This document shows positions 21,323 to 30,635 of a stretch of 64,000 nt of DNA, one piece after another. The stretch lies in the NCBI GenBank assembly GCA_027493875.1, contig JAOSJX010000005.1, positions 87,620 through 151,619 of the forward strand. Direction: 5' to 3'. The notes beneath the pieces were generated by a model. That model searched no databases, had not been told where the DNA came from, and saw only the letters and a program-made list of their open reading frames with translations. Each line of letters begins with the position of its first letter. Position 1 is the first letter of the stretch. A program made the translations under genes and the position numbers. The DNA is from Deltaproteobacteria bacterium. Lineage in GTDB: Bacteria; Lernaellota; Lernaellaia; JACKCT01.

Positions 21323-21457
21323 AAAACAACGCTCCTTCCAGACCTATCGGCATTTGATTCAAATTTGATTATCGGGGCGTAATTCCGACTGACGGTCAGA
21401 GCAAGGGGTGTTCCCCACGCAGCAAATTTTGCTCGCGAATACCGTGCTGACTTTCGT

Positions 21458-22740
21458 TCAGAAGCGGCCCGTTTCCAGCCGTCTCTCCACGACCGCGGTG
21501 CCGACCGCGTCACCCCAGACGTTGACCGTCGTTCGAAATCGGTCGAGAAGCCAGTCGACCGCCAGCAGAATCCCGATACCCTCGACGGGAATGCCCGCCG
21601 CTGTAAGCACCATGACCATGGTCACTAATCCAGCCTCCCGGAATGGCGGCGGCGCCGATGGCCGCCAGGGTCGCCGTCAGCATCACGATCAGAATCTGCG
21701 CGAAACCGAGGTGGATGCCGTAGGCCTGCGCGATGAACACGGCGGCGACCGCTTCGTAGAGCGCCGTGCCGTCCATGTTGATCGTCGCGCCGAGCGGCAG
21801 AACGAAACCCGACGCCCGCTCGGAGATGCCGGCGTTGTCCTTCGCGCAGCGAATCGTGACCGGCAGCGTGGCCGCGGACGACGCCGTCGAGAACGCCATG
21901 AGCAGCGCGTCCGCGAAGTGTTTCAAGTGCTCCGCCGGTTTTCGCCGCGAGAGAAGAATCAGCACGAGGGGAAGAACAATGAAGCCGTGAATGCCGAGCC
22001 CGATCACGACCGTCACAAAGTATTTCGCTAACCGCGTCAGCTCTTCCCAAACCGCTGTACCGCCACCGGCTTTACCGATGCGGTCCGCGACAATGCCGAT
22101 GATTCCGATGGGCGCCGCCCACACGATGAGACGAACGAGTTTCAGCAGAGCGTCGTTGAGCGTGTCGGCGATGTCGATGACGCGCTTCCCTCGCTCGCCG
22201 AGCGTCGTGAGAATCGCACCGAAGATGATCGAGAAGATGATGAGCCCGGAGGACGTTGTTGTCCGCCGCGGCCTTCGTCAGATTGGCAGGAAACATGCCC
22301 TCCACGAGGCCGAAAAGCGCATCGTACCATTGAACCGTTGTCGGAACGCTGGGCGCGGCGGCCTGCGCCGTCCCGATGCCGACGCCGGGATGCACAACGT
22401 GCACCAGCACCAGGCCGAGCATCACGGCCAGCACCGTCGTGAGGATGTAATAGGCGAACGTAAAGCCGAACAGCCCGCCCACTTTGCGCATATCGCCCAT
22501 CGCCGCGACGCCCACCGTCATCGACAAAACGATGAGAGGAACGACCACGAGCTTCAGCACGTTCATAAAAACCTGACCCAGCAAACGCACAAACCCGACG
22601 AAAAACCCGAACGACGGATCGGCCCACCGGTCGCCGAACACGCCGCCGATAAGAAATCCGAGCGCCGCGCCCGCCACGAGCAACGCGGGCAGCAGATAGG
22701 GACTGACGCGCCGGGTCGCCGCGTCCGGAAGATCGCTCAT
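21458..22740 (-). CDS. DAACS-family dicarboxylate/amino acid:cation symporter (frameshifted)
   Basis: About 427 residues, typical of GltP/DctA-like proteins. Transmembrane segments include [43 protein letters not shown] and [21 protein letters not shown]. The re-entrant, substrate-binding region [17 protein letters not shown] and the cation/substrate motif [22 protein letters not shown] are conserved. Frame changes near 22262 and 21640; the C-terminus is [10 protein letters not shown]. It imports C4-dicarboxylates, glutamate or aspartate with Na+ or H+; the exact substrate cannot be read. It is a single-gene unit upstream of the CheA-like gene. Confidence 0.9.
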
Positions 22741-22811
22741 CCTTCGCGCTCCAGATCTTTATAAAAGGAGGCGGACGATAACACGCCTCAGGCGCGGTGT
22801 CATGGCGGGAT

Positions 22812-22846
22812 GGAACAGGTTGCGGGTTGCAGGTCACTGGTCACAG
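22812..22846 (-). repeat. Heptamer array, CTGTRRC family, 5 units
   Basis: Read on the minus strand: CTGTGAC, CAGTGAC, CTGCAAC, CCGCAAC, CTGTTCC. It is the same 7-bp family as at 4864-6405 and 33305. Confidence 0.75.
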
Positions 22847-23042
22847 ATTTTTCGGAACAAACGACGATGAATCATGCTCCCTCCCGCCGTTACGCGACAT
22901 CATCCCCGCGATCGGCAGTTGACGGCGCTTGTTGACCCGCTTTGTCCGGTCAAAACGCGAATAGGAGGAGGGAAGAATATTGACGTTCGGGTGCGAGGCT
23001 TGGAGTGGGAAGAAACGGTGGTGGGAAGGAGCAGAGGAAATG

Positions 23043-23164
23043 CGAGACGCCGCGTACTCACCGAGTGAGCACGCGCTCATCCGATACCCAGACCGTCGCC
23101 GTGCCCGAATCGCCGTCCGCGTACTCACCGCGCGAGACGCTGCGTGCTCACCGCGTGAGCACGC
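23043..23164. repeat. Two copies of a palindrome-bearing direct repeat
   Basis: The unit GCGAGACGCYGCGT-R-CTCACCG-M-GTGAGCACGC occurs at about 23043-23074 and 23133-23164, 90 bases apart. Each holds an inverted repeat (GTACTCA/TGAGCAC and GTGCTCA/TGAGCAC) that can fold into a small hairpin. A half copy (GTACTCACCGCGCGAGAC) lies at 23121. Confidence 0.65.
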
Positions 23165-23208
23165 ACGCGCCCGTCGCCGAGACCGTCAACCGCGTTCGAT
23201 GGACGCCG

Positions 23209-24598
23209 TTATCCTTCGCCCTTGCCGATGGGCGGAGGCGTTTCCGGCGGCGGGGGAAGAACGGATTCGCCGCTTGAAGTTCCAGGGGGCGGAGGCGGCG
23301 GGATCGTTTCCTCCCTTTCGTCGTCCGCTCCGCGCGGTGCGTAGATACGTAGTTCGGCGCGCGCCGAAGGGGCCTGCTTGCGGGCGAGCATGACGAAGCG
23401 TTTGTCAATCGGGCCGGCGTTGCCGTCCAGATTCGTGACGACGCCGAGGCGGTCCGCCGCCGGAAGTTTATCGACCGGGCGCGGCCCAACCAACCAATGC
23501 CGCGCCGCCATGTCATCCTCGTCCATAACGATCGGGCGGTAATAAAATCCCTCGGCGGTGACGCGCGGCAAGATGCCGCCCGAGGCCAGCGCCATCGCCG
23601 TCGCGGGCAGCAAATCCGGATCAAGCACGAGAACGGTTCCGTCCGGCGGAACGCGGTGCATGATGTTTTCGGCCAGAAACTCCCATCCCGGATCGGCGTG
23701 GCGGGCGCGCAGCCCGTGATAGGCGGGCAGCGCCGCGGCGAAACTGAACGCCACGACGGCGGCGAGTTGCGCAGGCCGGCGTTCCCATGAAACGAAAGCC
23801 GCGATCAGTCCCAGGGCGGGGAACCCACAGCGGCCAATACGCCGGCCATGCGGGGAGATCCGCTCCGGAGAAAAACCAGAATTCGCCGAGCGATGGATAG
23901 CGATTCGCGAGAAAGTGAAAACCCCAAAGAAGCGCAACCCAAGGAACGGTCCACACGATCCCGGCGCGGACCCACGCACGGCGGACCGTGACGTCCGTCG
24001 TTCGGCGATGGCCGTCCGCGGCGACGAAAAGGAGCACCGCAAGCCCCGGCCACCACGCGAGATCGAGCAGAAGACCGCGCGCGACAAACGACCGGGACGG
24101 CGGTTGGTCCGCGGGACGCGCGCGTTGCTTGCGCCAATCGCGAATCATCCACAGCAGCAACGCCAGCGACGCGGACAACGGGGCCGCTCTTGCCGCGCCG
24201 AGAACAAACGCCGGTTGAACCGCGACGAGGGCCGCGGCGATTCCTCCTCGAAAACGGTCCCACGATTCTTCGACCAGGCGCGCGACCAGCGCGAGGGACC
24301 ACACCGCGCAGACAAACGATACCAACCGCGCAAACGTCAGCGTATCGGGAATGACCTTGAACACGAGGGCCAGCGCGGCGGGCCAGAGCGGCGCCAGCAT
24401 CTTCGACGGATACGCGGCGAGCGCGTGAAGGTTCCACGGCTCGTGCATCGCCGGCCACAAGGCGGCGGCTTCGTCCGAGGAGAGCCCGCTTCCGTAAAGA
24501 GAAAAGAAGACGATCGCCGCGAGCAGCCCCGCGGCGGCGGTCCAGGACGGCAAGGCGCGCAGCGACGCGATCGGACCCGGCCGTTCCCCACCCGTCAT
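23209..24598 (-). CDS. Multi-pass membrane protein, GT-C glycosyltransferase-like (frameshifted)
   Basis: About 463 residues. The N-terminal part has several hydrophobic helices (LPSWTAAAGLLAAIVFFSLYG, LVSFVCAVWSLALVARLV, GIAAALVAVQPAFVLGAARAA) with an early luminal loop carrying SDEAA, as in ArnT/PMT-type GT-C enzymes that use lipid-linked sugars. A shift near 23830 leads to a soluble C-terminal half (NIMHRVPPDGTVLVLDPDLLPA) and a Pro-rich tail (IPPPPPPGTSSGE). Its ATG at 24598 overlaps the argF stop by 4 bases (ATGA). It is the last gene of the cpsB-gspE-argF operon. The enzymatic role is inferred from topology only. Confidence 0.6.
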
Positions 24599-25511
24599 GA
24601 CGCGCCCATCAGCCTCGCCATGATGGCCTTTTGAACGTGCAGGCGGTTCTCGGCCTGATCCCACACCAGGCTGGCGCCCGACTCAATGACGTCGTCCGTT
24701 ACTTCCTCGCCGCGATGCGCGGGGAGGCAATGGAGAAAAACGCACTCCGGCGCCGCCACGCCGATAAGACCGGCGTCGACGGTATACCCCCTGAAACGCG
24801 GCGCGGCGCGTGGCGGCTTCGGCTTCCTGGCCCATGCTCGCCCACACGTCGGTCATCAGCACCTCCGCGCCGTCCGCGGCTTCGCGCGGATCGTGCGTGA
24901 GACCGACCCGGTCACCGGCTTCGCGTTTCGCGCGCTCGTAGATCATATCGTCGGGCTCGAATCCCTTGGGGCAGGCCAGCCGAAGTTCGAATTCGAATTT
25001 GGTCGCGGCGTTGAGCCAGGAGTTCGCCATGTTGTTGCCGTCGCCGATCCAGGCGATTTTTCGGCGTTCGATGGATCCGAAATGCTCGCGGATCGTCAGC
25101 AGGTCGGCCATGATCTGGCACGGGTGCAGGAGATCGGTCAGGCCGTTGATGACCGGCACGGTCGCGTGCTCGGCCAACTCTTCAAGCGTCGATTGCGCGA
25201 AGGTGCGGATCATGATGCCGTGCACGTAACGCGACAGGACGCGCGCCGTGTCGCGGACCGGTTCGCCGCGCCCCATTTGAATGTGATCGGGCGCCAGAAA
25301 CAGCGCTTGTCCGCCGAGTTGGAACATGCCGACTTCGAAGCTGACGCGCGTGCGGGTGCTGGATTTCTCGAAGATCATGGCCAGACTCTTGCCGGCCAGC
25401 AGCGGGTGCGCTTCTCCCTTTTTTTGCCGCGCCTTGAGGTCCCCCGCAAAATCCAGCAGATCCCGAAGGTCTTCATGCGTCCAATCGGCGATCGACAGGA
25501 AATGCCTCATC
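24595..25511 (-). CDS. argF: Ornithine carbamoyltransferase
   Basis: Makes citrulline from ornithine and carbamoyl phosphate in arginine synthesis. Visible are FEKSSTRTRVSFEVG (carbamoyl-phosphate site STRTR), MGRGEPVRDTARVLSRYV, VINGLTDLLHPCQIMADLLTI (HPxQ motif), WIGDGNNMANSWLNAA and DVWASMGQE (ornithine site). A shift near 24790 leads to VFLHCLPAHRGEEVTDDVIES, containing the catalytic HCLP motif, ending at 24595. Total about 305 residues, the normal length. It overlaps both neighbours by about 4 bases, so it is co-translated within a surface-polysaccharide-like operon, an unusual setting for argF. Confidence 0.94.
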
Positions 25512-26277
25512 GTCGTTCCTCCCAAAGTGCCTGCGCGCGGGCGAGGTCTTCCGGCGTATTGATGCCGAGCAGCTCGCCTTCGGCCACGTCGCCGCCCGCC
25601 AGGCACGGTAACGCTTCGGCCTGCGCGAGTTCAACGATGTCCGTCAGATAGTATTCCCCTTGGTTGTTCTTGCGTCCGACCTTGCGCAACAAGCGGAATA
25701 AGGTCCGCGCCTCGACGCAATAAACGCCCGAGTTGACTTCGCGAAGGCGTTTTTGCGCCGGGGTGGCGTCGCGCTCCTCCACGATGCCGGCCAGCGTGCC
25801 GTCGCGGTGGCGGAGAATCCGCCCGTAGCCGCGCGGTTTGGCGGGCGCAAAACTCAGAAGGCTCAGCGCCGCGCCGGCTTTCCGGTGCGCCGCAACAAAC
25901 GAACGCATCGTTTTCGCGCGAAGGAGCGGGACGTCACCTGATAGAATCAGCACGTCGCCGTCGAAATCCCGGAGTTTCGCTTCCGCTTTTCTCACGGCGT
26001 GGCCGGTTCCGAGACGCTGCTTCTGAAGCGCGTAGGCGATCGGCTTTCCGGGAAACCGTGTTTCTAAAATCTTCCGAACGAGCGGCGCCTGACGGCCGAC
26101 GATGACGACCACTCGTTCCGGCGACAAACGGAACGCCTCGGCCAATACATGCGCGACGAGGGGGCGCCCGGCGAGTTCGTGGAGAACCTTGGCCTTATCG
26201 CTCTTCATCCGCGTGCCCATCCCCGCGGCCAACACGCAAACGGCCAGGCCCCGCTTTGAAGAATTAGTTCGTGGCAT
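25507..26277 (-). CDS. GlmU-like nucleotidyltransferase (uridylyltransferase domain only)
   Basis: 257 residues, intact. Corresponds to the N-terminal pyrophosphorylase domain of GlmU: LAVCVLAAGMGTRMKSDKAKVLHELAGRPL (GXGTRM signature), ALQKQRLGTGHAV, LSGDVPLLR (metal-binding Asp), GYGRILRHRDGTLAGIVEERDAT and EVNSGVYCVEAR. The left-handed beta-helix acetyltransferase domain is absent, so it would make UDP-GlcNAc (or another NDP-sugar) from the sugar 1-phosphate but not acetylate. The start at 26277 lies inside the end of the GspE-like gene (14-base overlap), and its stop overlaps the argF start. It probably serves the operon's glycan function. Confidence 0.88.
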   Translation of the reverse strand: MPRTNSSKRGLAVCVLAAGMGTRMKSDKAKVLHELAGRPLVAHVLAEAFRLSPERVVVIVGRQAPLVRKILETRFPGKPIAYALQKQRLGTGHAVRKAEAKLRDFDGDVLILSGDVPLLRAKTMRSFVAAHRKAGAALSLLSFAPAKPRGYGRILRHRDGTLAGIVEERDATPAQKRLREVNSGVYCVEARTLFRLLRKVGRKNNQGEYYLTDIVELAQAEALPCLAGGDVAEGELLGINTPEDLARAQALWEERR

Positions 26278-28007
26278 CGCCGGGCGGGAGGATGATGTCG
26301 GCGACGGCCCCGATGCCGCCTTCGACAATCTCGGTCGCTTCTTTTTTCGGTTCGTCCGTGAGGTATTTCGCTTTGCGTTTGAGCTGCATCGCGATCTGCC
26401 GGTACGGCACCACGCGGTTGAGCTCCTCGAGCGTCGTGTAGCCCATCTCCACCTTGCGCAAGCCGTCGTATACGAGCGGCGTCATGCCCTTGGCCAGCGA
26501 GATCTCCAGGATGGCGTCGAGCGGCGCATGTTCCGAGATCATGCGCTGGATCTCGTCGTCCACGATGAGAAGCTCGAAAATACCGATGCGCCCGCGGTAG
26601 CCGGTGCGCGAGCAATAGTCGCAACCGGCGCCGTGTTGAAAAGGCCCGGTGGGGGCGAATTCGCCGAAGGTTTCGAGCGCCTCGGCGTCCGGCTCGTAGG
26701 CCTCCGTGCATTTCGGGCAAATGCGGCGCACAAGGCGTTGCGACAGCACGCCGAGCAGCGACGACCCGATGAGTTCGTGGTTGAGACCCAGGACGTTCAG
26801 GCGCGAGATGGTGCTGACCGAATCGTTGGTGTGCACGGTGGATAAAATGAGATGGCCCGTCTGCGCGGCCTTGCATGCCACGTCGGCGGTGTCCTCGTCG
26901 CGGATTTCGCCGATAAGCAGAATATCCGGGTCGTGGCGCAAAAACGCGCGCGCCATGTCGGCGAAGTCGAATTTTTCGCTGATCTGCTTCTGATTGACCC
27001 CCTCGATGTTGTATTCGATGGGGTCTTCCGCGGAGAGGATTTTGTTGTACGGCGAATTGATTTCCTTCAGCGTCGCGTATAGCGTGGTCGTCTTACCTGA
27101 TCCCGTCGGGCCGGTGACGAGGATCATCCCCTGCGGGTTTTGAATCAATCGGCGGTAGAGTTTGAGATCGTGGCTCGTGAATCCGAGCAACTCCAGACTG
27201 ATCGGCGCCATGGATTTATCCAGCACGCGCAGCACGATCTCTTCGCCGTAGGGCCCCGGCAAAATCGAAATGCGGAACGGCACGTCGTAGTCGCGCCCGC
27301 CGCGCAGCGTCCGCAGCAACACGCGCCCGTCCTGCGGTGACCGGCGCTCCGAGATATCCAACGTGGCCATCACCTTGAGCCGGTTGATGACCTCGTCCAC
27401 GTTGTCCTTGTGCAACGGCGTTTTCATCTTGTAGAGCAAACCGTCGAGCTTGTAGCGGACCGCGACCTGCCGCCGTTCGTTTTCGATGTGAATGTCCGTC
27501 GCGCCGCGGCGCAGGGCGTCGAGCAGAAGCTGGTTGACGATCCCGACGATCCGGCTTTCGTTGATCTCCGAGTCCGCGTGCGGAACGGCCTCGATGTCGT
27601 CCATGCCGAGCGGCCGCATCGCCGCCGCTTCATTGGACGCCGCGTGCACGATGTCCCCGTCGCCGAAATCACCCTGAGGCATCACGGTTCCCTGAAGATT
27701 CGGATCGACGTCCGTGGACGGGACGGAAATGCCGTAGGCGATATTGAGCACGCGCGCGATCTCCGTCTTTTTCGAGCCGGACGGCCGACACGCGGCGCGG
27801 GGCGAACCGCCGCTCCACGGTGTCGAGAGTCGCCAGATTCGACGGTTCCGCCATGCCGACGGTCACGGGTTCGCGGGACGCGGGATCGACGCGCCCGAGC
27901 ACAACGACGGAGCTCGAGAAACAAAAGAGCTGGGGGAGAAGCTTGACGCTTTCCGGATCGATCTCGTAGCCGCCGACGGTTTCACGGCTTTTGTCATCGT
28001 CCGTCAT
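26264..28007 (-). CDS. GspE/PilB-type secretion or pilus ATPase (frameshifted)
   Basis: About 580 residues. Hexameric ATPase powering type II secretion or type IV pilus assembly. The N-terminal T2SSE_N-like domain begins MTDDDKSRETVGGYEIDPESVKLLPQ; a shift near 27755 (corrected LEKTEIARVLNIAYG) leads to the main domain. Walker A is GPTGSGKTTTLYATLKEI, the Asp box SAEDPIEYNIEG, Walker B region ILLIGEIRDEDTA and His box GHLILSTVHTNDS. A zinc-binding insert CPKC...CDYC is present, as in GspE/PilB. No other secretion or pilus genes are adjacent, so the system it serves is unknown. It starts right after the cpsB stop (TAGATG). Confidence 0.9.
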
Positions 28008-28727
28008 CTACAAGGCCTCCCCAAGAACGACACGGCGCGGATTGTCTCTTAATAGCAGTGAGAGCACGTTTTCGCCGTAACGCCTGAGTTCCTTTATACC
28101 TTTGCCGTAGGTGGGTGCAAGCATGGACGGGCCGTGCGCGTCGCTGGCGGCGCAAAACGCGAGCTCCTCGTCGAGCACCCATCGCGCGGCCTTTTCGACC
28201 CGCCGGCCGTAGAGCCCCGTGAGGCTGCCCAGGTTCACCTGCAGGAGAAATCCCATGTCCGACAGCGCCCGCGCCTTGCGGGGGGATTCCATCACCTCGC
28301 GGTAGCGCTCCACATGCGCGAGGATCGGCGCGTAGCCCTTCAGACGCAAGCGAAACGCCACGTCGCGCAGGAACGGAGGGATCATCATCATCGGGATTTC
28401 GACCAGCAGGGCGGTCTTCGCGGCCAGCGTTTCCAACCCGTCGCCGAGGCGGCCGATGAACCGGTCGTCGATATAGTGTTCGGCGCCGTCGTAGAGCGTC
28501 ACGCCGACACCGTCACCGCTCATCCGCGCCGTGAGATCTTCGCGGCCGCGGCGCGCTTCATCGGCGGGGACTTCGTACACACCGGCCATTTGATGCCGCG
28601 TCAACACGACGGCTTCGAACCCGGCGTCGGCCGCGGCGCGCAGGCAGGTCACCGCGTCGTCCGCCGTCGCGACGCCGTCGTCCACGCCGGGCAGGAAATG
28701 ACAATGAAGGTCGATGTATCCACTCAT
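28008..28727 (-). CDS. CpsB/CapC-type PHP tyrosine phosphatase
   Basis: 239 residues, intact. PHP-superfamily metal-dependent phosphatase of the YwqE/CpsB group, which dephosphorylates tyrosine kinases controlling capsule or exopolysaccharide. Signature IDLHCHFLPGVDDG (D6, H8, H10, D16 as metal ligands), AEHYIDDRF, a LLVEIPM segment, PILAHVERYREVM and CAASDAHGP (metal-binding DAH). It is the first gene of a five-gene operon and no BY-kinase is visible here. Its stop abuts the GspE-like start, indicating coupling. Confidence 0.9.
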   Translation of the reverse strand: MSGYIDLHCHFLPGVDDGVATADDAVTCLRAAADAGFEAVVLTRHQMAGVYEVPADEARRGREDLTARMSGDGVGVTLYDGAEHYIDDRFIGRLGDGLETLAAKTALLVEIPMMMIPPFLRDVAFRLRLKGYAPILAHVERYREVMESPRKARALSDMGFLLQVNLGSLTGLYGRRVEKAARWVLDEELAFCAASDAHGPSMLAPTYGKGIKELRRYGENVLSLLLRDNPRRVVLGEAL

Positions 28728-28790
28728 GACGCGCTGTCCGAAACCTCGGCGCCATGATAACGCACGCGCCCGCGATTGTCTTGGCGGCGT

Positions 28791-29282
28791 TTACGGGAGG
28801 GAATTCCAGGGATTGTCGTTTTCCGCGGGGTCTTTGACGGGGCGCTTTTCCCTGAACAGTTCCGGCTCGTAACGCGTGCCGCTCCATCGGTAGACGATGC
28901 GTTGCGAGGCCGGCGTCCATACGGCGATGTCCGAAAATCCCTTGGTTTGTTTGGCCAAAACGTCGAAGCTGCCCGGCAACGTGCCGATGTTTTTGTACTT
29001 GCCGAACAGTTCCTGGAAAACTTCCTGATCGCAATGCCCTTTCAGCGAGCACGAAAACTGCTTCTTGTTGATGATGAATTCGTTGCGCGCGTCGCCGTTC
29101 AGATCGACCGTCGTCACGGTGTAGTCCGCGCAGTCCACGTCCTTGGGGTTCATGTCGCCGAAAAAAGCGAAGATTTCCGGCGGGATCGTGTCGCGGCAAT
29201 CCTTGGCGGCGCCGGCGAGTCCCGGAAAGGCGATGATCCCGGCGGTCAGCGCGGCCAAAAACCATGTCGTCAACGCACGCAC
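28791..29282 (-). CDS. Exported protein of unknown function
   Basis: 163 residues, intact. Cleavable signal peptide (MRALTTWFLAALTAGIIAFPGLAGA). The mature part starts KDCRDTIPPEIFAFFGDMNPKDVDCADY and contains VDLNGDARNEFIINKKQFSCSLKGHC, resembling VCBS/FG-GAP-like proteins that describe a D-x-N-G-D calcium-type loop. Four cysteines could form two disulfides. No known family is recognised. A sigma-70-like promoter lies 80-110 bases upstream; the 5' leader holds a short hairpin (29311-29332). Confidence 0.7.
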   Translation of the reverse strand: MRALTTWFLAALTAGIIAFPGLAGAAKDCRDTIPPEIFAFFGDMNPKDVDCADYTVTTVDLNGDARNEFIINKKQFSCSLKGHCDQEVFQELFGKYKNIGTLPGSFDVLAKQTKGFSDIAVWTPASQRIVYRWSGTRYEPELFREKRPVKDPAENDNPWNSLP

Positions 29283-29359
29283 GGCGCTACCCCAAACCTC
29301 ATGACCGCAGCCCGGTTCATTCGGAAACCGGGGCGGAATCGTTCATGGTGAAGGAGGGC

Positions 29360-29389
29360 ATAGTAAAATTTTCGTCCGGGACTTTGCAA
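29360..29389 (-). promoter_or_regulatory. Candidate sigma-70 promoter for the exported protein gene
   Basis: Minus strand TTGCAA (29389-29384), 18-base spacer, TACTAT (29365-29360). The transcript would begin near 29353, giving a 70-base leader with the hairpin CCCGGTT/AACCGGG at 29311-29332. Confidence 0.4.
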
Positions 29390-29443
29390 GGTGCGCGTGT
29401 CGATTCAAAAATAAGGCCGGATGCCGCGTAAATCGTTACGACC

Positions 29444-29473
29444 AAGGCGGCACGGAGATTTCCGTGCCGCCTT
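29444..29473. terminator. Strong hairpin between two minus-strand genes
   Basis: Perfect 13-bp stem AAGGCGGCACGGA/TCCGTGCCGCCTT with a GATT loop. It lies just after the 29498-30555 gene on the minus strand. There is no long T-tract, so intrinsic termination is uncertain. Confidence 0.6.
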
Positions 29474-29497
29474 GAGGTTCGTGAAGAGAGAAAAGTG

Positions 29498-30555
29498 TCA
29501 GTACACGCAGGATTGCGTCTGGCAGACCAGGATCAGGGCGACGCCGCGCGGCGCGACGTTGCCCGTGAAGAAAGTCTTCGACGCACCGGGGTTGAACGAC
29601 TGCCACGCCCCGGCGTGACCGCCGCGTGATCGTTCGTCGTCGGATCGAGACGCAGCACGCGGTAGTACGCGGGATTTGAAAACTCCGGCGTCGGCGCCAT
29701 CGTCACCCACATGTTCCGCGTCCCGTCGTAAAGATTCGCCGCGACGTGAAGAATCTTCGTCGGCGTCCCGCTTGCTTGGTAGTCCTGCCACGACGACGTG
29801 AGAATTCTTTGGTCAACAAACGGGGCTTCTTCACTCGGACAATAATTGAACAAGCTCATGTCCGAGCAATGCTCCCACGCCTCGCCGGGCGTGAGGGGCG
29901 CGAGTGACCGCTGGGCGAAATGATAATACTCGAACGCCCCCTCCTGGTTGAGCACGGTCTTGAGACCCGTTTCGCGCGGTTCCCCGGTGACCAGAAAATC
30001 CGGCGCGATGTAGTTGCGAACGGCCGCGGCCATGCGCAGGTAGAGTTCCTTGTGTGGATGCTCGTATTTGCGCGATCCGCTGAACCATCGGCTCCGCCAC
30101 GCCTGGTGAAATCAGGCGCCCTCCAGCGAACTGGAGTAGGCGTAAACTTCGATGTCACCCCCGAAGACGCCGCAAATGAGCGGATTTTCCCCCGCGAAAC
30201 CGGTGCTGAGGATGTTTCGTTTTATTTCAGGCATCAGAATCAGACGGACCGGAGGATCCTCGAACTCGCCGGCGTCGTCACGTGGGTATTCCTTATCGTC
30301 GAGAACGACCGTCCCGTCGGGCAACGACCAATGGATCAACCGGCCGCTGTCTTCCGAGTAGATCATTGTGGCCGCCCCGTTGACCACGACGTCACCTTCG
30401 TCGGACGCGTAGACCTCGGTACCGTCGATCAAGTCTTCATCCTCGTAAACGTCGCTCCCCTTCGCTGGGGGTGCAAAAGCGAGTACTGGAATCAGTAATA
30501 GCAGCGCAGGGAGTACAAGAACGCGAAACCGTCGCACAAAGACAACGAACGTCAT
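29498..30555 (-). CDS. Exported protein with internal stop and frameshift
   Basis: The first 147 codons (signal peptide MTFVVFVRRFRVLVLPALLLLIPVLAFA) end at an in-frame TGA at 30112-30114; the same frame resumes with FHQAWRSRWFSG...MAAAVRNYIAPDFLVTG and continues to DPTTNDHAAVTPG. A missing G near 29620 then shifts to the true end SFNPGASKTFFTGNVAPRG...CQTQSCVY. The continuous amino-acid style across the TGA argues that it is one protein of about 350 residues. The TGA could be a sequencing or point error; no SECIS-like hairpin is apparent. No domain is recognised; the mature protein is beta-rich. Confidence 0.5.
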
Positions 30556-30635
30556 GGTGTCCCCCTTAGGTTAACTTTACGACCCAGGAATCGATCCTCT
30601 TGCCGGCAAGAGGATCGAGCAAACACTTCCTCGAT

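Larger units (their letters stand above)
22741..23208. other. 468-bp intergenic region with repeats, no convincing gene
   Basis: Between the divergent-to-tandem starts and ends of the transporter and glycosyltransferase genes. It holds a minus-oriented heptamer array (22812-22846) and a pair of 32-bp imperfect direct repeats with internal palindromes (23043-23164). A short reading frame on the minus strand (22841-23128) is Arg/Ser-rich with no start context and is not accepted as a gene. Confidence 0.6.

Noticed and set aside
22841..23128. Possible small minus-strand gene of 95 codons in the intergenic gap
   Set aside because: No ribosome-binding site, low-complexity Arg/Ser content and overlap with repeats.
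30090..30130. Selenocysteine at the in-frame TGA
   Set aside because: No convincing SECIS-type stem-loop at the needed distance and no sel genes in the window.
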